IMG/VR virus record: IMGVR_UViG_3300042988_000161
Span: 1 to 33,678 of that record
From: a virus
Direction: 5' to 3' (one strand)
DNA length: 33,678 nucleotides
How positions within the stretch are numbered: position 1 is the first letter of the stretch; every line of letters begins with the position of its first letter. The notes under the pieces are model-generated. The model was not told the origin of the DNA. It saw only the letters and a list, made by a program, of their open reading frames with translations, and searched no databases. A program made the position numbers and the translations under genes. Positions 8,340-15,068 of the stretch are shown piece after piece.

Positions 8340-9689
8340 ATGGCTATGATTACTGATCCCGACTTGATGGCGGTCGGAACCGAAATCACTTTCGATCTGC
8401 CGAACAAAACTTTCACGCTTGTCGCCGCGGGTGATCTGGTCGCAAAAGACGGCGTCGACATGAATGCGCTTTGGTCGTTTTTTGTCGACCTTTGGAACAC
8501 CTCGACTTATCAACCGTACCCGTTCCCGATGAACAAGATCGACAACCGGTCTGGTCAATACGTTTTCGGGCGCGACCCGGGCGGAAATTATAACGGCTGG
8601 AAACCCTCGAACGACGCGACTCGTCAAATGCTCCGAAATGGCGGATGGTCGGAGTATTCCGCCGGTGGCGTTCTCAATCGTCAATACTTCGGCGCGGTTT
8701 TGCAGGGTTCCGTTTCCGCTGGCTCGCAATGTTACTATCAGCTGACCAGCACCGGCGCGCCCGCGAATTACACCTTCACCGATCTACCGAACGAAGCGAT
8801 TCAAGTTTTCGGCGACGCATCAAATGGCAACTTTGACACCCGGACATTTTTCAAGTCGTTCAATCGGACTTACGGTTACACGTTCGACGACGTTTCGTTG
8901 ACTGACATTTCGGAAACCGCGACCGGCGCTTATAAATTGCCGTTCGGGATCAACACTTCCGCCGACTTGAACTTGACCGCCGACGACACCGCCGTTTTGT
9001 CGGCCCCTTATTCAACCTGCACGATCAAATATGACACCGCGAACACGAACATCACGATCGGCGGCGGTTCGTATCCGTTCAAAAAGCATATCACGCACAC
9101 GAACATGACCCGATATGAGATTTATACGAAGATGCAATATTTACTTCGTCAAAACTCAAATATCAACACCGGCGGAACCGCGGGATCGGTTACAGGTAAG
9201 ACCGCGGATTTGATCTGCTGGTTTGTCGGCCCGACATTGTATTCGCGCGCGTTTTTCACCCCAATCGCCGCCGACTTGAACGACGTGGTTTTCATCGACG
9301 ACAACGGGGTCGAGCGCGAATTCCCGTATGCGTCTGCGGGAACTTTCAGTTTCAACGCCCCGCTCACATCCGGCGGGACGGGATATTACAAACTTTATTA
9401 CACAACGACCCCGGGCGGCGACGACTTCGGCGAGGGAACTGCGATCGTCGTGAACGATAAGGACGGGAACCCGATTCAAGGTACGATCAGCGGGTCGTCG
9501 ATCGCCTTCACGTTCGATTTTTCCAACAATACGCAAGGCGGCTACACCGGCGGGACGAATCGAAATGTGACTCTCGTTTGGGGGAACCCGGGAAGCGCGA
9601 AACCCGGTATTTCGACGGGTGTCATCAGCGAGTCGAAAGCGATCAGTATTTCCGCCGTGGCCGAATCTGATCCGAGTTACGTCGTCTAA
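8340..9689 (+). CDS. Putative virion structural protein, 449 aa
   Basis: Has the strong ribosome site AAAAGGACTATCAAAA before ATG 8340. The protein is rich in Thr, Asn, Gly and aromatic residues, with no membrane segment. An N-terminal unit (about residues 1-60: ITFDLPNKTFTLVAAGD, MNALWSFFVDLWN) is similar in design to the start of the next gene product (theme: sheet then W-x-x-F/W helix), hinting at a shared module. The C-terminal part (about 310-449) is Ig-like and ends AESDPSYVV, nearly the same tail as the preceding protein (SDPSYVD). Probably a partner of that protein in a head- or tail-attached appendage. Function inferred from context. Confidence 0.65.
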   Translation: MAMITDPDLMAVGTEITFDLPNKTFTLVAAGDLVAKDGVDMNALWSFFVDLWNTSTYQPYPFPMNKIDNRSGQYVFGRDPGGNYNGWKPSNDATRQMLRNGGWSEYSAGGVLNRQYFGAVLQGSVSAGSQCYYQLTSTGAPANYTFTDLPNEAIQVFGDASNGNFDTRTFFKSFNRTYGYTFDDVSLTDISETATGAYKLPFGINTSADLNLTADDTAVLSAPYSTCTIKYDTANTNITIGGGSYPFKKHITHTNMTRYEIYTKMQYLLRQNSNINTGGTAGSVTGKTADLICWFVGPTLYSRAFFTPIAADLNDVVFIDDNGVEREFPYASAGTFSFNAPLTSGGTGYYKLYYTTTPGGDDFGEGTAIVVNDKDGNPIQGTISGSSIAFTFDFSNNTQGGYTGGTNRNVTLVWGNPGSAKPGISTGVISESKAISISAVAESDPSYVV

Positions 9690-9691
9690 TT

Positions 9692-10189
9692 ATGGCGATC
9701 ACTCTCGACGGCGCGACAAAGCGCATTGTCCTCGACTCCGCCGACGTCACCGCGTCCGAAATCTGGTCGCGGTGGGTCGATTGGCACGCCGATAATCCGC
9801 AATGGCCGCTTGCCTTCACTCTCGTCGGGGGAATCCCCCTCGGCGGGGGGTTGTTCATCCCGCCTTATTTTTTCTTGCTTAACGGCTGGCGGGTTCGTCC
9901 GATGGAATCAAGTCATAACCTGACGATCACCGGAAATCTTTTCGTCGATGGCGGGGGCGTCCCGGTGGTTTCGACGCTCGGGACTTATCAGGTCAACGTG
10001 AACTATACAGTCCCGGTTCAAGCGCAAGGCATATCGACCAGCGGGTCGACCGGCCCGAGTGCAGCGGACATTGCCGCGGCTATTCTCGCCGCCGCGCAGA
10101 TCACCCCGATCTATGCCGACACGCGCAGGATGAACGGCGCGACGGTTCTCGGCGACGGCACCAGCGGGGATAAATGGCGGGGTGCGTAA
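9692..10189 (+). CDS. Small virion/appendage protein, 165 aa
   Basis: Starts ITLDGATKRIVLDSADVTAS, then IWSRWVDWHADNPQWPLAF and a hydrophobic GG-rich stretch (VGGIPLGGGLFIPPYFFLL). A NGWRVRPMESSHNLTITGNL motif precedes a G/S/T linker and a short helix (SAADIAAAILAAAQ). This build, a beta domain plus linker plus helix, recurs in uncharacterised phage structural proteins. It lies 2 nt after the 449-aa gene and likely belongs to the same appendage module. No enzymatic motif seen. Confidence 0.6.
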   Translation: MAITLDGATKRIVLDSADVTASEIWSRWVDWHADNPQWPLAFTLVGGIPLGGGLFIPPYFFLLNGWRVRPMESSHNLTITGNLFVDGGGVPVVSTLGTYQVNVNYTVPVQAQGISTSGSTGPSAADIAAAILAAAQITPIYADTRRMNGATVLGDGTSGDKWRGA

Positions 10190-10366
10190 TTGTTCGATAG
10201 CGACGCATTCGATCAAAACGCTTTCAGCGTCACTTCATGGCTGTTTGACATTGTCGAGACGGTCGTCGCCAATCTGCGCGGCGGCGCGTACTTCGTGCCG
10301 ATCAAACCGCGCAAGAAACGCAAACCCGTCGAGGACGACGAAATCCTGCTGACTATGCTGTTGTGA
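10190..10366 (+). CDS. Small protein, 58 aa, TTG start
   Basis: Reads from TTG 10190 to TGA 10366 with GGGG 7 nt upstream of the start. The protein begins (M)FDSDAFDQNAFSV, a repeated D-x-x-A-F pattern that I recognise from tiny proteins of many proteobacterial phages in structural modules. A basic KPRKKRKP stretch follows (about residues 39-46), then an acidic EDDE and a hydrophobic end. Function unknown. The stop codon is the first triplet of the second copy of the 26-bp repeat. Confidence 0.6.
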   Translation: MFDSDAFDQNAFSVTSWLFDIVETVVANLRGGAYFVPIKPRKKRKPVEDDEILLTMLL

Positions 10367-10389
10367 CACTTTCACCCCTGATTTGTCAC
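10364..10389 (+). repeat. 26-bp intergenic repeat, copy 2
   Basis: Differs from the copy at 2658-2683 at one base (C for T at position 6) and again begins at the stop codon of the preceding gene. The TGACA/TGTCA arms lie at 10364-10368 and 10384-10388. Bases 10370-10377 (TTTCACCC) also pair perfectly with GGGTGAAA at 10396-10403, so this copy can fold over a Shine-Dalgarno-like GGAAGGG just before the capsid gene. Confidence 0.75.
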
Positions 10390-10436
10390 TCGGAAGGGTG
10401 AAAAATGGCGACACCTATCAAAAGGGGGTCGCCAAA

Positions 10437-12227
10437 ATGGCAACTATCAAAACCGGCAAGCTTGGACGTTCCGCGACGTTTGATCGCTCCGCGATCGACG
10501 CCGACGCGCGAACCGTCAGTCTTGCATTCTCAACCGAAGCACCATATGAGCGTTGGTTCGGGGTCGAAATTCTCGATCACTCACCGGAAAGCGTTGATTT
10601 GTCTCGGATGGGAAACATTCCGCTCTTGCTTGACCATAACCCCGAAAAACTGATCGGCACCATCGAAAACATTTCCATCGGCCCGGATCGCGTAGGACGC
10701 GCCGTCGCTCGCTTCGGGAGAAGCGCGCTCGCCGAGGAAGCGTTCCGAGACATGCAAGACGGCATCCGCCCGTCGATTAGTGTCGGCTACATCGTCAACA
10801 AGATGAAAGAAGAAACACCCGCCCGCGACGGCAAGCCCGCCGTCATGCGCGTCAATGATTGGCAAGTTCTCGAAATTTCAAGCGTGGCGATTCCGGCTGA
10901 TCCGTATGCTGGCCTCGGTCGTTCCGCTGACATGGAAATCGAGACAAGCGTCGAAGTTCTGACGCGCGAGGACGACGAACCCGTTGCGGAAGAAACAGCC
11001 GCCCCGGTCGAGGACGCCCCCGCCGCGGAAGAAACCGTCGCCGCCGACGAACATGTTGTCACCGATGAACGCGCCGTCGAAGTTCCCGACGACCTGATCA
11101 CCGTCACCGACAACGCACCCGAATCAAATTCTGAAAGGACTATCATGTCTCAAGTTGATCTGACCCCTGCCGAGCAAAAGGACTACTCTTACGCTCGCGC
11201 CCTGTCTTTCGCGCTGGCTCGCGCCGAAGGTCAAAACGTCTCCGGTTTTGAAGTTGATGTCTCTCAAGACATCGAGCGAAACATGCCGGTCAATGCAAAG
11301 CGTAACGGCGGCATTTTCGTTCCGTACTCTCTGCAACGCGCCCCGCTAGCTACCTCTCTGTATAACACCAGCGGCAAGGGTGCCGAAACCGTGTTCACCG
11401 AGCCGGGCGATTTTATCGAACTGCTCCGCAATCAGTCCGTCGCCGTCAACCTCGGCGCTCGCGTTCTGAATGGTTTGCAAGGCCCGGTCAGCTTCCCGAA
11501 GCAAACCGGCGCAAATACCGCCTATTGGGTTGCTGAAAACAGCGGCACCGACGTCACCGCCGGCAATGCGACCCTCGGTTCGGTTGCTCTGTCTCCGAAA
11601 ACTCTGCAAGCGACAACCGCATATTCCCGTCAACTGTTGGCCCAATCCAGCATCGACGTCGAAGGTTTCATCCGCAACGATCTGGCCGCCGTTCACGCGC
11701 TGGCATGGGATCAGGCCGTATTCCACGGCGCGGGCGCATCCAACGAACCGGACGGCCTTTATCACCTGTCCGGCGTGAACGCTGTCGCAATGGGCGGCGT
11801 CCCGACCTTCGGCAAGATCATCGACATGATCACCGAAGTCGCAAAGGACAACGCGCTAGCCGGCAATCTGGCATTCGTGACGACTCCGGGCATGGCCGGC
11901 AAGCTGGCTCAAACCGTTGTCGCCGCATCGACCGACACCCGCATGATTTGGGGCGGTTCCCTGTCCGAAGGCAATCTCGCAGGCTACCGCGCGCTGGCAT
12001 CCAATCAGATCAAGGCGACTCTCGGCGGCGGCAGCGAACACGGCCTGTTGTTCGGCAACTGGAACGAAATCCTGATCGGCGTATGGGCCGGCGGTTTTGA
12101 ACTGGTGGTCGATCCGTATGCCCTGAAAAAGCAAGGCATGGTCGAAATCACCAGTTTCCAGATGACCGACGTCGCGGCCCGTCATGCCGAGTCGTTCGTC
12201 AAGGCAACCGGCGCAACGATCGCTTAA
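10437..12227 (+). CDS. Prohead protease / HK97 major capsid fusion
   Basis: 596 aa from ATG 10437 (AAAGGGGG 7 nt upstream). Residues about 1-175 are an S78-type prohead protease: H67 in LLLDHNPEKLIG, S115 in RPSISVGYIV, and E146 in VLEISSVAIPADP. About 176-235 is an acidic linker with repeated AEET units, likely scaffold-like. About 237-596 is an HK97-fold capsid protein (VSFPKQTGANTAYWVAEN, LSPKTLQATTAYSRQLLAQS, LFGNWNEILIGVWAGG). In-frame ATG 11145 at the capsid boundary has its own AAAGGA ribosome site 5 nt upstream, so free capsid protein (360 aa) may also be made. Codon use shifts after this point to more CTG, GCT and TCT, as in highly expressed genes. Starts at TTG 10383 or GTG 10398 are possible but weaker. 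Confidence 0.93.
   Translation: MATIKTGKLGRSATFDRSAIDADARTVSLAFSTEAPYERWFGVEILDHSPESVDLSRMGNIPLLLDHNPEKLIGTIENISIGPDRVGRAVARFGRSALAEEAFRDMQDGIRPSISVGYIVNKMKEETPARDGKPAVMRVNDWQVLEISSVAIPADPYAGLGRSADMEIETSVEVLTREDDEPVAEETAAPVEDAPAAEETVAADEHVVTDERAVEVPDDLITVTDNAPESNSERTIMSQVDLTPAEQKDYSYARALSFALARAEGQNVSGFEVDVSQDIERNMPVNAKRNGGIFVPYSLQRAPLATSLYNTSGKGAETVFTEPGDFIELLRNQSVAVNLGARVLNGLQGPVSFPKQTGANTAYWVAENSGTDVTAGNATLGSVALSPKTLQATTAYSRQLLAQSSIDVEGFIRNDLAAVHALAWDQAVFHGAGASNEPDGLYHLSGVNAVAMGGVPTFGKIIDMITEVAKDNALAGNLAFVTTPGMAGKLAQTVVAASTDTRMIWGGSLSEGNLAGYRALASNQIKATLGGGSEHGLLFGNWNEILIGVWAGGFELVVDPYALKKQGMVEITSFQMTDVAARHAESFVKATGATIA
11134..11147 (+). promoter_or_regulatory. Internal ribosome site for free capsid protein
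   Basis: AAAGGA at 11134-11139, then 5 nt, then ATG at 11145, in frame in the fusion gene exactly where the linker ends and the capsid domain begins. The surrounding AAAGGACTATCA is identical to the ribosome site of the gene at 8340. Compare the internal Nu3 start inside lambda C. Confidence 0.6.
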
Positions 12228-12239
12228 TAGGCTCCCGCG

Positions 12240-12428
12240 ATGAAAGTGAAAATTCTTCGCGGGTTCTGTCTCGGGGGCGGCATTGACGTCGCCCCCGGCG
12301 ACATCGTCGAGATCGACGACAAGCGCGCCCCGGTATTGATTCAACAAGGGCGCATTGTTCCGGTCGGCGAGGTTGCCGCCGAGGCAGAAACCCCCAAACC
12401 CGCACGGAAGGGGGCAAAAAATGCCTAG
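12240..12428 (+). CDS. Small head protein, 62 aa
   Basis: Begins MKVKILRGFCLGGGIDVAPG, followed by DIVEIDDKRAPVLIQQGRIV and a Lys/Ala-rich end. This is the pattern of short phage proteins usually found just downstream of the major capsid gene; they look like small beta-barrels. Function unknown, probably head completion or decoration. The 3' end overlaps the next gene by 8 nt and contains that gene's ribosome site. Confidence 0.65.
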   Translation: MKVKILRGFCLGGGIDVAPGDIVEIDDKRAPVLIQQGRIVPVGEVAAEAETPKPARKGAKNA

Positions 12429-13047
12429 TTTCGCATCCGCCGCCGTATTGACGAACCTCGCCGCCGCGACCGTTGCAGCTAACGGGAACAGCGCCGCCGT
12501 CGATATTGGCGATTATCAGCAGGAATGTCTCGTCACGCTGGCGACCAGCAACACCGCCGGCACGAACCCGACTCTCGCGGTGAAATTGCAACACGCATCC
12601 GATGGCGACATCGTGACCAGCGTCACCCCCGGCAGCAATACCGGGAACGGCACGGTCACGCAAGTTTACGGGCGCGGCGACACCGTGGCCGAAAACATCA
12701 CGATCACTTTCAGCAATGCGACGACTTTCGCCGTGTCTGGAAGCGTGACCGGTGCAATGGCCGGCGGCACCGTCGGGACGTTATACAGCAACGCACAGAT
12801 CGAGTTTTTGATCACCGCCGGAACGGCAGCGTTCATCAATGGCGACACGTTCGTCATTGCGACGACCGCCCGGACTTATGCGGACGTCGACGACGGCGCC
12901 TTTACCGGCGCAACGTCCGGCGGACTTGGTCAAAAACTGGTCGTTGAAGTCGGCAAGATTGGCCGATGGATGCGTTTGAATTACACGATCGGCGGCACAG
13001 TTTCCCCGTCATATCGCGTCGTTTCAACGATCCTCGGCATTAAGTAA
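12421..13047 (+). CDS. Head decoration-like virion protein
   Basis: 208 aa from ATG 12421, with GGAAGGGGG 6 nt upstream. The product is Thr/Ala/Gly-rich and beta in character. The N-terminus (FASAAVLTNLAAATVAANGN, AAVDIGDYQQECLVTLATSN, LAVKLQHASDG) resembles structural proteins coded just after the capsid gene in many siphophages. The C-terminus (VGKIGRWMRLNYTIGG) suggests a second small sheet. Likely a capsid-surface or head-tail-region protein. I cannot name its family with certainty. Confidence 0.65.
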   Translation: MPSFASAAVLTNLAAATVAANGNSAAVDIGDYQQECLVTLATSNTAGTNPTLAVKLQHASDGDIVTSVTPGSNTGNGTVTQVYGRGDTVAENITITFSNATTFAVSGSVTGAMAGGTVGTLYSNAQIEFLITAGTAAFINGDTFVIATTARTYADVDDGAFTGATSGGLGQKLVVEVGKIGRWMRLNYTIGGTVSPSYRVVSTILGIK

Positions 13048-13326
13048 ATGGCATTTGGTGAAAACCTGACCGCCTATTTCGCCGAGTTTGGCGAGGTCGC
13101 AACGTGGAAAACGGCGACGGCGGTGACGGTTTTGTTCGATACGGCATATCAACTTGAGCAAAGTTTCGTTCAAGGGACGAATCCGGTGATCACCGCGATC
13201 GCGTCCGATATGCCGGCAGTCGCGCAGGATGACGCGATCACGGTTCGCGGGACGGCGTACACGATCCAGACGATTGAATACGACGTGACGGGAACCTTGA
13301 TCACGATGCAACTCGAAAAGGTCTGA
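13048..13326 (+). CDS. Head-tail joining protein (gpFII-like)
   Basis: 92 aa, following the previous stop directly. Pattern: MAFGENLTAYFAEFGEVATW, a beta-rich middle (TVLFDTAYQLE, GTNPVITAIASDMPAV), then DAITVRGTAYTIQTIEYDVT and a final strand ending QLEKV. Length and strand order match the lambda FII/PF05354 attachment family, which joins the gpW-plugged head to the tail. Position right before the gpU-like gene agrees with the lambda order. Confidence 0.75.
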   Translation: MAFGENLTAYFAEFGEVATWKTATAVTVLFDTAYQLEQSFVQGTNPVITAIASDMPAVAQDDAITVRGTAYTIQTIEYDVTGTLITMQLEKV

Positions 13327-13328
13327 CG

Positions 13329-13784
13329 ATGGCGAATCACTTGCGTCGTCAGATTCGGGAAGCGGCGGCGTCATACCTGACCGGCTTATCGACGACCGGC
13401 TCGCGTGTTTATCAGTCGCGGATTCAACCGCTCGCGGATTCAAAACTCCCGTGTCTGTTGATCTCGTCGGATAAAGAGCGCGTCGAAGCGATTGACCTGA
13501 TCACGAACCCGATGACCGAGCGCAGGCTTGAATTGACGGTTCGGGGTGTAGCTAAAGCCTCAAGCAACCTCGACGACACGCTCGACGGGATTGCGAAAGA
13601 GGTCGAGGTCGCGCTAAACGCGACCGTTGCGGCGAACACCCTCGGCGGTTTGGTCAAGGGCGTCATGCTCGATTCGATCGAGGTTGATTTCGACGGGCAA
13701 GGCGAGAAACCGGTCGGTTTTATAACGATGATTTTCACCGCGACATATTACGCACGGGCGTCCGCGCCTGACGTTTCAATTTAA
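13329..13784 (+). CDS. Minor tail protein U-like (tail terminator)
   Basis: 151 aa. The N-terminus LRRQIREAAASYLTGLSTTG is the usual helix of gpU-type tail terminators. Then come SRIQPLADSKLPCLLISSDK, a strand RRLELTVRGVAKAS, a helix LDDTLDGIAKEVEVALNATV and strands SIEVDFDGQGEKPVGFITMI. In lambda, hexameric gpU caps the tail tube and is needed for head joining. The gene lies between FII-like and tail tube genes, as expected. Confidence 0.85.
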   Translation: MANHLRRQIREAAASYLTGLSTTGSRVYQSRIQPLADSKLPCLLISSDKERVEAIDLITNPMTERRLELTVRGVAKASSNLDDTLDGIAKEVEVALNATVAANTLGGLVKGVMLDSIEVDFDGQGEKPVGFITMIFTATYYARASAPDVSI

Positions 13785-13798
13785 GAAAGGGTTTTATC

Positions 13799-14437
13799 AT
13801 GGCATCAGTCAGCAAATGGTCGAACGTCGCCGTCGCGGTGCAATCCGCCGCCGGTGGCACCATCACAATCACCGACATCACCAAAGCGTCGGAGGGTGTT
13901 GTCACCGCGACGAACACCCTGTCAAACGGCGATTATGTGATCCTGTCCGTTCAAGGCATGTATCAACTCGACGGTATGGTCGCCCGGGTGAAAGCTGTCA
14001 GCGGTTCCGGTTTCACTTTGGAAGGCATCAACACGACCAGTTTTGACACTTTCGTCAGCGGCACCGCAGTCGAGGCGACTTTCGGGACGACCCTGTCGAC
14101 CGCGACCTCGATCTCGGCATCCGGCGGCGATTTCAGCTTCATTGACGTGACCACTATTCACGACAATATCAAGAAGCAAATCCCCGGCCTCGCAAACCCG
14201 TCGACGTTCTCGTTTGAAAACATTTGGGACGTGTCTGACGCTGGTCTGATCGCACTCAAGGCCGCGAGCGATACGCAAGCGCAAAAGGCGATTTTGTTCA
14301 CCTTCGCCAACGGTCAGAAAGTCGTGTTCGTCGGTTACGTCGGCGCGACCCTGTTGCCGACCGGTTCCGCGCAAGACATCGTCAAGACGAACGCCGTGAT
14401 CACGATGTTCGGCAAGCCGACCGTTTACGCATCCTAA
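13799..14437 (+). CDS. Major tail tube protein (gpV-like)
   Basis: 212 aa with AAAGGG 7 nt before ATG 13799. Beta-rich with a G/T/S bias: VQSAAGGTITITDITKASEG, DYVILSVQGMYQLDGMVARV, a helix region DNIKKQIPGLANPSTFSFEN and a C-terminal ILFTFANGQKVVFVGYVG. This fits siphovirus tail tube proteins, which stack as hexamer rings around the tape measure. Its place between gpU-like and gpG-like genes is diagnostic. Confidence 0.85.
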   Translation: MASVSKWSNVAVAVQSAAGGTITITDITKASEGVVTATNTLSNGDYVILSVQGMYQLDGMVARVKAVSGSGFTLEGINTTSFDTFVSGTAVEATFGTTLSTATSISASGGDFSFIDVTTIHDNIKKQIPGLANPSTFSFENIWDVSDAGLIALKAASDTQAQKAILFTFANGQKVVFVGYVGATLLPTGSAQDIVKTNAVITMFGKPTVYAS

Positions 14438-14439
14438 CG

Positions 14440-14760
14440 ATGGCGATTCTTAAAAAGTCGCAAATCCCGGCCCCCGTACTGCCGACCGAGGCGGTCGAGG
14501 TGCCGGAACTCGGCGGCGAGGTGATCGTCCGCGGTCTGTTGCTGAAAGATCGCCTCGCCCTGTATCTGGACAATGAAAACGGACACGCCAATTTGTCGAA
14601 ATTGCTGGCCGCGACTGTTCGCGATGGCGACGGTCTGCCGGTTTTCAACGTCGACGAATGGGAGGTTTTCGGAACCTCGAATTTCGGCGCGGTCGTGAAA
14701 TTGTTCAACGTGGCGAGGCGCTTGTCCGGCCTCGATGCCGAGGTCGCAGAAAAAAACTGA
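14440..14760 (+). CDS. Tail assembly chaperone gpG-like
   Basis: 106 aa. Starts AILKKSQIPAPVLPTEAVEV and continues with GGEVIVRGLLLKDRLALYLD and FNVDEWEVFG, typical of short G-type tail chaperones. These bind the tape measure and tail tube subunits during assembly and are absent from the finished virion. The gene ends GAA AAA AAC TGA: an A_AAA_AAC slippery heptamer sits just before the stop, giving the longer gpGT-like product by -1 frameshift. No obvious Shine-Dalgarno; translation probably reinitiates from the upstream gene 2 nt away. Confidence 0.85.
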   Translation: MAILKKSQIPAPVLPTEAVEVPELGGEVIVRGLLLKDRLALYLDNENGHANLSKLLAATVRDGDGLPVFNVDEWEVFGTSNFGAVVKLFNVARRLSGLDAEVAEKN

Positions 14761-15068
14761 CGCGGCGTCCTGACCGCGTCTTTCTGTTCACTCTCGCTTT
14801 AGCGATGGGACGAACGGTCGACGAGTTACAGGACGCCATGTCGGCGCAAGAGTTCGGCGAATGGATGGCGTTTTATTCGATCCATCCGTTCGGCCCCCCG
14901 GGCGAATGGTTTCAGTCGGGGGTGATCGCCAGCACGATCGCAAACGTGAACCGTGCGCCGAACACCGAAGCATATAAACCGGCGGATTTTATCCCCCGGC
15001 GGCAAGCGGAAGAAAAACCGGTCGAGGACGACCCGAACGAATTTTTCGGAAAAGTGAATAATGGCTGA
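14440..15068 (+). CDS. Tail assembly chaperone gpGT-like, -1 frameshift product
   Basis: Predicted join of 14440-14757 with 14757-15068, about 209 aa. After the slip at 14751-14757 the ribosome reads LTRRPDRVFLFTLALAMGRT, then MSAQEFGEWMAFYSIHPFGP and VIASTIANVNR. This is the T domain seen in lambda-type gpGT proteins (DUF4035-like E-W-x-A-F-x...PFGP). The T part has no good start codon or ribosome site of its own, which supports production only by frameshift. In lambda a small, fixed fraction of ribosomes shifts, and the G:GT ratio matters for tail assembly. It overlaps the tape-measure start by 8 nt. Confidence 0.88.
14751..14780 (+). promoter_or_regulatory. Programmed -1 frameshift signal
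   Basis: Slippery heptamer A_AAA_AAC at 14751-14757 in the zero frame, the stop TGA at 14758-14760, and a perfect 7-bp hairpin: GACGCGG (14759-14765) pairs with CCGCGTC (14774-14780) across an 8-nt loop. The spacer is short (1 nt), so part of the stem must open when the ribosome sits on the slip site. Confidence 0.85.

Noticed and set aside
2658-10389. Insertion sequence or transposon bounded by the 26-bp repeats
   Set aside because: The enclosed genes are core virion genes, with no transposase and no target-site duplication.
10405-10653. 82-codon frame with a good ribosome site at the start of the capsid fusion gene
   Set aside because: Its product looks like non-coding translation and overlaps the certain protease domain; the start is kept only as a possible regulatory site.
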